From positions 186,001 to 250,000 of the forward strand of contig JBCAML010000008.1 of NCBI GenBank assembly GCA_038503075.1: a DNA stretch of 64,000 nt. Reading direction: 5' to 3'. Both the position numbers and the translations under genes were made by a program. Within the stretch, counting starts at the first letter, position 1. The number at the start of each line of letters is the position of its first letter. Below are positions 53,187 through 63,829 of this stretch, piece by piece. The notes below the pieces were generated by a model. That model saw only the letters and a program-made list of their open reading frames with translations. It did not search any database and had not been told where the DNA came from. Origin of the DNA: Gyromitra esculenta. Taxonomy: Eukaryota > Ascomycota > Pezizomycetes > Pezizales > Discinaceae.

Positions 53187-53553
53187 ATAGCTGATAAATT
53201 CCCAGAGAAGATACTCCTAGCACTGGAAAATAAGGAACAACAATCGAAAGAGATCTTGCTCAGTGAATGCTCCCAGGAAGATGGAAGATTATGTTATCAA
53301 GGATGTATTTATGTCCTAGACCTGGATCCCCTTTGACTGGAACTTATCCGTAGACATCATGACGTACCAGCAGCCGGACACCCTGGACAGGATAAGACAT
53401 TCGAACTCCTTTCGAGAAGCTATTATTGGCCAAAGATGAGGGAATTGGTTAGCAGATACGTTTGTAACTGCCATGTTTGCCAAAAAGCAAAGCCAGTTAC
53501 CCAGTGTACTCAAGGCGTCCTCCGTCCTCTTCCTATTCCAAACCGGCCCTGGC

Positions 53554-53963
53554 TCTCAAGAGGCGAGGTTTATCTTCAAGCTCTCAGGTATCCCCCGAGA
53601 TGAGCAGTGCTACTTGAAGGGAAAACTAAGCGACGAGAGTATTCACGATGTTCCACAGGCTCTACGGAGTGTTCAAGTATAGAGGACTTGAGGACGGCGA
53701 CAGCGTAAGGTTATGAGGTATAACCGAGGGTTGTATTGTAAAATACAAGAGTGTACTATAGAAGACGTTGCTTAAAGAAAGAAGAAGGAAAAGTACAACA
53801 AGAGGGGAAATCCCTTCGCTTATATACCACATTCCAACTCGTTCGATGACAAAGACTTGACTCACTGCAACGGAAACCTAAAGAAACACGAAGAACAACA
53901 ACGTAACACAACAACCTTATACCCCTGTACCCAACGAACCAACGAAAACAGTTATCCATGAAA
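53554..53963 (-). repeat. Solo family B LTR in E5a
   Basis: TCTCAAG...CATGAAA, 410 bp, flanked by CTGGC on both sides (53549-53553, 53964-53968), interrupting [12 protein letters not shown]. Confidence 0.93.
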
Positions 53964-54495
53964 CTGGCAGGAGATTTCAATGGACTTTGTTACGGGACTT
54001 CCAGAATCTGAGGGATATGACGCAATCATGGTCGTGGTCGATCGTTTATCGAAAATGCGACATCTGATCCCCTGTAATACAACGGTTAACTCGAGAGATG
54101 TTGCCAACCTCTATCTACAGCACGTTTGGAAACTTCACGGACTACCCACGCATGTTACTTCCGATCGAGGTACTCAATTTACTGCCCATTTTTGGAAAGA
54201 ACTCTGCAACCGACTTGGAATTCAAGTCCGGATGTCTACAGCTTTTCATCCCAAAACAGATGGCCAAATGGAGTGGCTAAATGCAGTCATGGAACAGTAT
54301 CTGCGTTCCTATGTATCTTACCAACAAGAAGCCGGGAGTAAATGGCTATCAATGGCTGAATTCTCTGCAAACAATCAAGAGTCGGCAAGTACTAAGGTTT
54401 CCCCGTTTTTTGCCAACTACGGTTATCACCCTCATTTCGATATCTCCGTTCTTCCTGTTCAAACCTCTGCCCAAAGTCTGGACGCTGCTACTTTC

Positions 54496-54913
54496 TCTCA
54501 CGGTTCAGTCCCTCGCTAAGCCCTTCAGTATCCCTGAAGGTGAGCAGTGCTACTTAAACGAGGTACTAACACGTTCGAGGAGTGCAGTGTTTCTACAAGT
54601 TCTACGAGGGGTCTATCTCAAGGCGAGATAAGTGCAGTGAAGTGGACAGCGACAGCGAGGGTTCTGAGGTAGAACCGAGATAGTATTGACAATTACAAGA
54701 GAAGGTAAACGAGAACGTTGCTTAAGGAAAGAAGAGAAAAGAAGACGAAAACAACCAACATCCTTCACTTAAATTCCCCTCTTTCGCGTAACACAATCAA
54801 CAATCCGACAACAACCGAAACGTAACCGAGCAACAAAGCCATTATACCAAAAGGAATCCTTCGTAACTACCAACAACTTTATCCTAACCCATTACTTTGT
54901 TCCGTCCGTGAAA
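54496..54913 (-). repeat. Solo family A LTR in E5a
   Basis: TCTCACGG...CCGTGAAA, 418 bp, flanked by CTTTC on both sides (54491-54495, 54914-54918), interrupting LDAATFSQKIQEL. Confidence 0.93.
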
Positions 54914-55484
54914 CTTTCAGTCAAAAAATACAGGAACTACATGACTATCTCAGAACTCAGATAAGGACAGCACAAGATATACAGGAGATTGCTGTTAATA
55001 AGCACCGTACGCCAGCCCCTGCTTACCAAGTTAACGACCATGTCTTTGTCTCGATGAAGAACATCCGAATGACGTGTAACGCTAGGAAACTGGACTGGAA
55101 ATGGATGGGCCCCTATGGGGTCAAAAAGATTGTCTTCCCTTTCGCCTATGAGAGAGATCTCTCTTCTTCGGTCAAGTACCATCCCTTGTTTCACGTTTCT
55201 CTTCTCAAACCTGCCCCTAACGATGCCCTTCCGGGACAAATAATTCCTCCCCCAACCCCAATCGTCGTTAATGACCAAGAAGAATACTATATCAAGAAAC
55301 TCTTGGATCAACGAACACACCGAGAACAAATCCAATATCTTGTCGAATGGACCGGCTATGCTCACCCCACCTGGGAACCTGCCGAGGACCTTCAAGATAC
55401 TACGGCACTCGATACCTTCCTAAAATCTTTAGTTCCTGTCACCTCTAGTGTTTGCAGGAGCTCACGCTTGAAGAGGGGGGCTAC

Positions 55485-55898
55485 TTTCACGGATCAAAGC
55501 AAGGCAATGGGTTAGAATCGTGTTGGATGGTTAGGAACGGATTTCGGTTATTTTGGAACAATGTCTTTGTGTTTCAGTTGTTGTCGGGTTGTTGGTTGTG
55601 TTACGGGAAAGCGGGGTATTTAAGCGAAGGATTTCGGTCGTTCTTGTCTTTTCTCTTCTTTCTCTCCTTAAGCAACGTTCTCGTTATCTTCTCTTGTATC
55701 ATCAAAATACTATCACGGTTCTACCTCAGAACCCTCACTGTCGCTGTCCACCTCGCTGCACTTGCCTTGCTTTGAGACAGACCCCTCCTAGAACCCGTAG
55801 AAACATCGAACTATTCAAACGTGTTGACACCTCGCTTAAATAGCACTGCTCACCTTCAGGGATACTGAAGGGCTTAACAAAGGTGTTGAACTGTGAGA
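55485..55898 (+). repeat. Family A LTR shared by E5a and E5b
   Basis: TTTCACGG...CTGTGAGA, 414 bp. It follows the E5a polypurine tract GAAGAGGGGGGCTAC and is followed by the E5b primer site TTACGTTGCTTCC, so one LTR serves as 3' end of one copy and 5' end of the next. Contains TATTTAAGCG and TTAAGCAACGTTC. Confidence 0.88.
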
Positions 55899-56099
55899 TT
55901 ACGTTGCTTCCTTCTCTATCCCTTCCACTTGTGATGCCCTTTGTTTTATGGAACTCACTGTCTGGATTCGCCAATCCATTTTGCAAGTTTTCCCCTGTCA
56001 AACACCGCAAAGGCCCCAAGCTCTCACTGAAGTCACCTCTGAGTGGCTCGACCAACATTACCTGCGCACCAGCTCTCTCCCAAGTAACAAACCGAGATC

Positions 56100-58160
56100 A
56101 TGAGCTCACCTGCTCCTGCTGGCCCTTCCACTGAAGAAGCCGCTGTCGCTACCCAGCAATTCTCCACTAGAGAAACCTTCGCTCGAGCCATGAGAAAAGA
56201 CCCTGTCGAGTTATACAATCAACTCCGGGATCTTAACCAGGCCCTAGAAGACCAAATCGATGCCCTCCAAGAAAGCGAGCGAGAGACAGAGATCAAACTC
56301 GGCACCGCTCAAATCCAGACGGAAAACGCCACACGTTCCACTGCAGAACAAGACCAGCAAGTGACTGAGGCAACAAATCTAATTGCCAGACTCCGCCAGG
56401 AAAGGAATGAAGCCCGCACGGCCAGTCAAGCTCCCCCCACTCCACCAAACCTCACTGCTACCCCACCTCCATCATCGAGTACCCACCGTTCAGAGTGCAT
56501 GCCAGACCCAGAAAAGTTCGATGGATCCAGGACAAAACTCCCAGGCTTTGTACTCCAATTACGATTAAAACTCACTGTTAACCAAGACCGCTTTGACAAC
56601 GAAACAACGATGATCTTGTATACGATCAACTGCTTAGAAGGAGCAGCTCTGGAACAAGTCCATCACACTGTTCTCCCCTCCGGCCTTACCACTTGGACGA
56701 GCGCTGAACAACTCATCACAGCCTTGGAAGCAGCCTTTGGAGACCTAGACCCTACTGGGACTGCTTGACAGGAGTTACACCAACTCCGCCAAGGCAAACG
56801 CGACTTCTCAGCTTATCTAGCCAACTTCCAAAGGATTATGGGACAGCTCAACTTCGATGAAAACTCAAAAATGGATGCCCTGGAACATGGTATGTCGGAG
56901 GAGCTCAAAGAAGCTATGGTATTTGCCACCACTGTCCCAATCACCCTCAATGAGATGATCACTACCCTCACCCACCTAGATAATCGTATCCGGGCTCGCA
57001 GAGCCGAAAAACAAGAAAACACACATGACACCATGGACAATTCAGCACCCAGGCTATGACCCCTTTCATCTCCACTTCATCTTTTGCACCAGGAGGCCTT
57101 GCCCCTATGGACCTCTCGTTCGGGCGTACCAGTCATCTTTCCCGTCCAGCCCAAGACCAACGATACACAATGGTCAACAGCCGAAGTGTAAGACCGGTAC
57201 TTCTTACCGCACAGGAAATCTCCAAGAAGCTTTAGATAACAATCTAGACGCTATAACCTGCCCGGTTGCTATCCGCAACACAATACACAGGCGCAAGTCC
57301 TAACTGCTTCTTATGAACCGCTAAAAGATAACCGTAGGGTTCAAAGTAGGGATCGAGCAAAGTTCCGTGAAGAACTTTCAATAGTAAGGTTTTATTAACT
57401 AACGCTGAAGGGCCAAGGCCTTGCTAAGCGAGATAAAAGTAATTCACAAGTAAAAGAGTAAATTGCACGGAAGTAATTTTGCTAGAAACAATATAATATT
57501 GATAAGGCTCGTTCTTCGTCGCTAATGATCAGGAAGAAGACCCTTCTCAACAGTAGAACACTGGACTACTTATAGTAGTCAAGCGTTGAATACAAAGGCT
57601 ATGTAATAACATGAACTAACATGAAGAAATCCCATAGACCCTGAAACGCTTTCCTTCGCTCCTACCCCTCTCATTATCGTATGGCGTGATTGTCGGAATT
57701 AACCGGCGACGCAACGTATAAGCGAATCGGGGAAGTGTTGATCGAAAGAGTCGGCCATTGATGACACAAGGAAACCAAACATCCAATCCGAATCTTATTA
57801 ATAATCAACCAAGATTAATAATAACCGACATGGTCGGGGATTGAACGCTAGTCCATATGTGTGCATCATAAGCGAACTCAAGTCGTAAACAACTAAGCTA
57901 CCAATAGGTATAACATGAAGAAAGCTCTCCGAAGAAGAGAAACAATGGCGCCGAGCCACCGGAAAACGTATGTTTTGTGCAGCGCTGTACCACTCCTATG
58001 CCAACTGCCCCTCCGCTCCCAAGAAACCCACTATGAGAGGAGCTCTCACCGCCCCCCCGCCAATCGTACACCCCCTGCCTCCTTCTTGCCGCCGTCGCCT
58101 CTCCCCCCTCAAATTTTCGCGTTAGAATCAGCAGACTCAGCCAACGAGTCTTTAAACTAG
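56100..58160 (+). pseudogene. E5b gag, plus strand, interrupted
   Basis: ATG at 56100 begins MSSPAPAGPSTEEAAVATQQ. A coiled coil follows (QLRDLNQALEDQIDALQESE), then MPDPEKFDGSRTKLPGF. It is broken by TGA at 56766 (Arg codon in relatives), by a 1-nt deletion near 57033 (ATG GAC where relatives have ATG GGA), and by a 729-bp solo family C LTR (57187-57915). After the LTR gag resumes with the zinc-knuckle region (FCAALYHSYANC-like) and ends NESLN at 58160. Confidence 0.82.
57187..57915 (-). repeat. Solo family C LTR in E5b gag
   Basis: TGTAAGACC...TATAACA, 729 bp, nearly the same as the two LTRs of the full family C element. Flanks CGAAG and TGAAG form a 5-bp duplication with one change. Sense is minus. 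Confidence 0.93.
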
Positions 58161-58195
58161 TACAACCAAGGCTGATCTGTGACCCTGCCTTGGTT
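58151..58195 (+). promoter_or_regulatory. E5b gag-pol -1 frameshift signal
   Basis: T_TTA_AAC (58151-58157), stop TAG (58158-58160), 6-nt spacer, stem AACCAAGG (58164-58171) with CCTTGGTT (58188-58195). The -1 frame opens into LSAFSISGFSV. Confidence 0.8.
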
Positions 58196-58408
58196 CCAAA
58201 TTCTTTTCCTTTGTCTGCATTTTCAATTTCTGGGTTTTCGGTCTCTGGTATAAGCATGGAGGATCAGTTGAATAGGGAACACTTTGTAGTTTCGTGCAAT
58301 ATTTCCCATAGCAATAAAATCATAAAAACACATGCTTTACTAGACACTGTAGCCTCCAGATTTGCATTCATTGATAAAGAATTCGCGAGTCACCACTCTT
58401 TACCTCTC
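58158..58408 (+). pseudogene. E5b pol 5' end: protease, truncated by E3
   Basis: The -1 frame reads VPNSFPLSAFSISGFSV, NREHFVVSCNISHSNK, then THALLDTVASRFAFIDKEF. The protease motif DTGAS has become DTVAS, so the catalytic Gly is lost. Stops at the E3 LTR (58409). Confidence 0.82.
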
Positions 58409-58817
58409 TCTCAAGGGGCGAGGTTTTATCTTCAAGCTCTCAGGGTATCACGAGATAGCAGTGCTACTTGAAGAAAAGACTAGCGACGAGAGTGTTTACG
58501 GAATTCCACAGGCTCTACGGGATGTTCAAGTATAGAGGACTTGACGACGGCGACAGCGTAAGGTTATGAGGTATAACCGAGGGTTGTATTTATGAAATAC
58601 AGGAGTGTGCTATAGAAGACGTTGCTTAAGAAAAGAAGAAGGAAAAGTACAACAAGAGGGGAAATCCCTTCGCTTATATACCACTTTCCAACTCGTTTGA
58701 TGACAAAGACTTGACTCACTGTAATGGAAACCCAACGAAACATAAAGAACAACGACGTAACACAACAACCTTACACCCTTGCATCTGATAAAACAACGAA
58801 CACAATTATCCATGAAA
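58409..58817 (-). repeat. E3 3' LTR (family B, 409 bp)
   Basis: TCTCAAGGGGCGAGG...CATGAAA on the plus strand, preceded in sense by the polypurine tract AAGGGAGGGGGTAC. AAGCAACGT at 58624-58616. The U5 hairpin is partly degraded in this copy. Confidence 0.92.
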
Positions 58818-58829
58818 GTACCCCCTCCC

Positions 58830-61800
58830 TTATAGCCGTGAGCTCCTGCGAACACTAACAAGACCTTCCTTGGGTTTATCTGGATATCGTTGGTGAAAGA
58901 CATCTACCGCTTCAGTCTCCTTATGATAATCAGCTGGTTCCCACGTAGGTAAGGCATAACCTGTCCATTCGACCAGATATTGCAGTTTTCCATGGCGAAC
59001 GCGAGAGTCTAGGATGCTTTCGACGAGATACTCCTCGTGATCGTTGACTAGGACTGGAGGTGGTGGTGGAATAACCTGACCTGGGAGTGGATCAACAGGA
59101 GCCGCTTTTATTAGTGAAACATGAAACACCGGATGGTACTTCATCGACATTGGTAGCTCCACTTCGTATGCGTACGCCGAAATTACTCGTTTAATTGGAA
59201 ATGGGCCACTCCATTTCCAGTCCAACTTCCTTGAGTTCCTCGTTGTCCTCATGTTTTTCATAGAAATAAAGACTTCGTCCTTAACTTTAAACAAAGGAGC
59301 AGGGGTACGATGTCGGTTTGTACTTGATTCAAAAACATCTTGGGCAGTTTTCATCTGTACCCGTAGGAAGTCTCTGAGTTCTTCCATCTTGGAGGCAAAG
59401 TCGTTGGCGTCGAGGGTCTGAGGGGAGCGGTCATTAGGGACAATAGAGGTATCAAACCGGGGATGATAGCCGTAATTCGCGAAGAAAGGTGTAGCCTTGG
59501 TACTAGCAGATTCTTGATTGTTGGCGGCAAATTCGGCAATAGGTAGCCACTTTGACCAATCGTCTTGCTGGTAGGATACGTAACAACGGAGGTATTGTTC
59601 CATTACGGCATTAAGGCGTTCAGTTTGTCCATCAGTCTCTGGGTGAAAGGAGGTAGACATACGGGCCGCAATATTCAAACGCTGGCAGAGGTGTTTCCAA
59701 AACTTCGCAGTGAACTGTGTTCCCCTATCAGAGGTTAAATGGGAAGGGAGTCCATGGAGTTTCCAAACATTTTGGAGATACAATTCGGCGGTTTGTTCGG
59801 CGTTGACAGTGGTATTGCACGGAATAAGATGTCGCATCTTCGAGAGTCGGTCCACAACGACCATAATGGCATCAAAGCCGTTAGATTCTGGGAGGCCCGT
59901 GACAAAGTCCATCGACAATTCTTCCCAGGGGCGATTAGGAATTGGGAGTGGTTTTAGGACGCCATGGGTACCAAGGGTGCTTGGTTTTGCTCGTCGACAA
60001 GTATGGCAATTCCTGGTATAACGTCCAATATATTCCCTCATCTTTGGCCAATAAAAACATCTTGAGATGAGTTCAAAGGATTTTTCACGTCCTGGGTGGC
60101 CGGCGGAGGGGGCATCATGGTGTCGTTGTAGGATAAGAAGGCGAAGGGGGTCATGGTCAGGGATATACAGTTTTTGTCGGTAGAAGAGGCGGCCATTCAT
60201 CTCGGTACAATCGCCTAAAGTGATTTCCTTAGACTGTTGTTCGCCATTCCTAAGTGCTAGAAGGATTTTTTGTGGGAATGGGTCAGCGTTATATCCGTGA
60301 TTCATTAAGGTTTCAAGGGTGGCATCCAATTCAGCGGGTTCATTTGATAAAGAACCCGAAAACAAACTCAGCTTGGGGTCCAAATTCTTTTCCTTCAGGA
60401 CTACTTGGTGTTGGTGTCGTAGTCTTTCATCCCCTTCTTCAGGGAGATCTCCTGATCTCCGAGTCAATGCGTCCGGCTTTCCTCCTTGTACTCCTGGTCT
60501 GTACGTAATGACAAAGTTGAAGCGTGAAAGGTATTCTGCCCATCTGACCTGTCTTCGATTTAGTTGCTTAGTGGTCATAAAATATTCCAAATTTTTATGG
60601 TCTGTAATGACGGAGATGGGAAACTCAGATCCTTCGAGTTCCGGGCGCCACTCTTCAAAACAGCGGATAATGGCTAGTAACTCCTTATCATAGATTTCGT
60701 AGTTACATTCCGCAGGTGAGTGTTTCTTAGAGAAGAAAGCCACAGGGTGAAGTACGCCGTTATCATCGAGCTGGGAGAGGACACCACCAGAGACGAAATC
60801 GGAAGCATCGGATTCAACGAAGATCTTTTTTCGTGGGTCGAAGTGAATAAGTACTGGTGCTTTAGTGACGGCTTCTTTAAGAGCTTCGAATGCGAGTTCA
60901 GCTTCGATCGTCCATTCAAAGATGATACCTTTCTTGGTGAAGGCAGTAAGGGGTGCAGCGAGGCGGGAGAATCCTAGGATAAATCTTCGGTAGAAGTTTG
61001 CAAAACCTAGGAAGGCTTGAACATCTTTGATACATTTTGGTCGGTTCCATTCTCGTACAGCTTTGAGTTTATCTTCGTCCATTTTTATTCCTTCGGGGGT
61101 AAGAATTAGGCCGAGGTATTTTATTGACTGGACATGGAACTCGCATTTCTCTGGTTTGAGGAGGATGTTGTTGGCTTTGAGTGCGTCCAGGACTTGTTTG
61201 ACGTGTATTTTATGCTCTGCAAGAGTGTCGCTGTAAATGAGGATATCATCAAGGTAGGCGGTACAGAAGAGGTCTAGATATTCTCGGAGGGAATCGTTAA
61301 CGAAGCGCTGGAAGGTACCTGGGGCATTGGTGAGGCCGAATGGCATCACCATATATTCGTAAAGCCCGTATCGCGTTCTAAAGGCAGTCTTCCATTCTTC
61401 TCCCTCTGCTATACGGATTTGGTGAAAGCCGTCTCTTAGATCTAGCTTAGAGTACCATTGTGCTTTAGCGAGGCGGTCGAGAGTTTCCTTGATGAGCGGG
61501 GAGGTGTAACGGTCCTTAACAGTAAGGGCATTTAGACCCCGGTAATCTACGCAGAGGCGTAGTGAACCATCGGGTTTCGCAGCAAAGAGGACGGGGGAGC
61601 CGGCGGAGGACGAACTTGCACGGATAAAACCTTTTTCTAGGTTGTCCTCGATGTACTTTTTTAGAACTAGTAGTTCATCTCGTGACATACCGTAGAGTGG
61701 GCCGAATGGTGGTTCTTTACCTTCTTGGAGTATGATCTTATGGTCGTAGGGTCGGCGAGGGGGGAGTCCTTGGGCTTTGGCTTTGTCGAACATGTCTAGG

Positions 61801-62509
61801 TACTCATGGTATTCCTCAGGTATTCGTTGTCTCCACTCTTCCTTAGTAGTCTTGCTATCAAGAACTCTATTGATTTCATAAAGAGACATGGAATAAACCT
61901 GGATGCCCTTTTTCCTTGCAAGTAAGCGGAAGCTGGCAGCGCCGATAAAGGCAGCGTTAAGCTTGGCTGGGGGAGGGATTGCGGCGACTGAAACGACGGG
62001 TTGTTTAGGGGCACAGTGGGTGGTGCAGAATTCAGAGTTGAATTCAATGCTTTTGTTTGCGAATTGTAGATGAACGTCATGGAGGTTCATCCAGGGGATA
62101 CCGAGTACTAGGGGGTAATGGCCTAGCTTGGTGACGAAAAAAGGGACTCTTTCAGCGTGTTGTTGGATAGAGAGTCCCACGTGGCAAAGGTGGGTGATAT
62201 CTCCCGAGGCAATTGTTCGGCCGTCAATGACTTCCAATTGACGGGTGGTTTTAAGGGGAGATAGGGGTAGGGAATGGTGACGCACGAAGTTTTCATCAAT
62301 GAAAGCGAACCCTGAGGCTCCAGTGTCAAGAAGTGCGTGTGTTTTTATGATTTTATTTTGGTGGGAAAGGTTACAAGAAATTACAAAATGTTCCCCGTCC
62401 AAAGTATCCTCCACACACACGTCCGACACCGAAAACCCAGAAATAGAGAACGCTGACAAAGGAGAAAAAGAAACCAGAGCAGGGTCACTAGGCGACTCTG
62501 GTTGAACTA
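58830..62509 (-). CDS. pol: E3 Pol: PR-RT-RNase H-IN-chromodomain, intact
   Basis: The frame is open from the gag-overlap heptamer to TAA at 58830. About 1,225 codons follow the slip and there is no ATG near the beginning. Domains in order: protease LLDTGASGFAFIDENF; RT with [42 protein letters not shown] and YLDDILIYSD; RNase H with VESDASDFVSGGVLSQ, YDKELLAIIRCFEEW and ITDHKNLEYFM. Integrase has a HHCC zinc domain (RHHDAPSAGHPGREKSF, CHTCRRAK) and DD35E core ([30 protein letters not shown]), then GPY/F (WKWSGPFPIKRVISAYAYEV). The chromodomain is EEYLVESILDSR, YLVEWTGYALPTWEPADY, with all three aromatic-cage positions. Made only by -1 frameshifting from Gag. It could still be active if supplied with functional Gag. 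Confidence 0.94.
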
Positions 62510-62516
62510 GTTTAAA
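62472..62516 (-). promoter_or_regulatory. E3 gag-pol -1 frameshift signal
   Basis: Sense T_TTA_AAC (62516-62510), TAG (62509-62507), 6-nt spacer, stem arms AACCAGAG (62503-62496) and CTCTGGTT (62479-62472). After the slip the frame reads LVQPESPSDPALVSF and runs into protease. Confidence 0.85.
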
Positions 62517-63760
62517 GACTCAACTGAGTCTGCTGCATCAAAGGCAGGAAAGCGAGGCGGCAAAGGTGGTGGAAAAGCAGAAGGAGCAGGGGGAGCAGCG
62601 GCGGAGTTAGTAACGGCTCCTCTCATAGCGGGACGCTTGGAGGCGGAGGGGCAATTGGAAAAGATATGTCCCTCGCCGGCGCAAAATAGACAGCGATTAT
62701 TGGTCTGTCTCCATGCTTTTTCTTCGGTCGATAGCTTTCTCCTCCCGTTAACTTGAACGTAACGCTGTTCAGGAGCTGGGCGAGAAGTGGAGGTACGGCC
62801 AAAAGAGAGATCCATAGGGACAAGTCCTCCAGGGGCGAACGAGGAGGAGGCAGGGGTGAAAGCGGCAGGGGCGGCAGCGGGGGCGGTAAACTGTCCCATG
62901 GTGTTGCGGGCAGCATTTTTTTTTTCTTCCCTTCTTGCTCGGATACGATTATCCAGGCGGAGAAGGAAGGCGCAGAGGGAAGTGAAGGTGGTGGAGAAGT
63001 CGGCAACAGTTACTACCGCTTCTTTCAGCTCGTCTGACATGCCGAACTCCAGGGCATCATTCTTGGCAGACTCATCGTAGTTAAAGCGTCCCATGATTCG
63101 TTGGAAGTCGGCAAGGTAAGCGGAGAAATCCCTTTTTCCTTGTCGGAGTTGATGTAGCTCACGACGAGCGGTGCAGAGGGGGTCTGGGTCGCCGAAGGCT
63201 GTTTCTAGGGCGGTGATTAGATCGGCGGCGGAGTTCCAGGTGGTAGTTCCGTCGGGGAGGACGGAGTGACGGATTTGTTCGAGGGCTGCTCCCTCAAGGC
63301 GGCTAATGGCATACAATATCATATTATTGTTGCTGGAAAATCGGTCGGCATTGACCGAGAGTTTCGATCTGAGTTGTAGAACGAACCCGGGGAGTTTGTC
63401 GCGAGACCCGTTGAATTTATCTGGGTCAGGCATTTTGTCGGAGCGGCCTCCTTGCGTGTGAGCGGGAGGCGCTGGTGGCGGTGGTGCAGGCGGAGGAAGA
63501 GCGGCGTTACGGAGGCGAGCGACTTCTGCTTCAGCCGCTTGCAGTTGGGACTAGCAAGTGTTGAACCTTGCCGTCATGTTGTTTCTTTCCTGTACAGCTT
63601 CTTCAAGCTGTAGGTCTGCATAGGTGAGGTTCTCGATCCGTTGTTAGTAATGGGATCGAACTTCCTCATAAGCAGAGGCGAGGTCGGTGTTGGCGGCAGC
63701 TTGGAAATTCTCAAAGGTAGGGAAAGTCCAGGGGGCAGGGGCAGGGGCGGGATTGCTCAT
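62507..63760 (-). pseudogene. E3 gag with two nonsense codons
   Basis: ATG at 63760 begins MSNPAPAPAPWTFPTFENF. TAA at 63644-63646 and TAG at 63551-63553 stand where E4 Gag has Gln codons CAA and CAG. The rest is open: MPDPDKFNGSRDKLPGF, FGDPDPLCTARRELHQLRQG, CCHC knuckle CLFCAGEGHIFSNC, end VESLN. Both changes are CpA to TpA on the coding strand. Full-length Gag and hence Gag-Pol are not expected from this copy without readthrough. Confidence 0.88.
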
Positions 63761-63817
63761 GGCGGCGTTGGTGGTTTTGTGGCAGCGTAAAAAAGCAGGG
63801 TAGAGGGTGTGGATGAG

Positions 63818-63829
63818 GAAGCAATGTAA
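63818..63829 (-). promoter_or_regulatory. E3 primer-binding site, self-priming type (mutated)
   Basis: Sense TTACATTGCTTC adjoins the LTR; other copies have TTACGTTGCTTC. The single G-to-A change breaks one pair with AAGCAACGT of the LTR. Confidence 0.6.

Larger units (their letters stand above)
53187..55484 (+). pseudogene. E5a: family A pol remnant (integrase to chromodomain), plus strand
   Basis: Begins abruptly inside pol (IADKFPEKILLALENKEQQ). It continues with the HHCC region (RRHHDVPAAGHPGQDKTF, CHVCQKAK), [40 protein letters not shown] (normally ETDGQTERL, so two conserved positions are lost), GPY/F, and a chromodomain with YLVEWTGYAHPTWEPAEDL and RSSRLKRGATF. A TGA at 53334-53336 replaces Arg. 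Two solo LTRs (53554-53963 and 54496-54913) interrupt it. Upstream PR-RT-RNase H is missing, removed together with the E0 junction. Confidence 0.87.
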
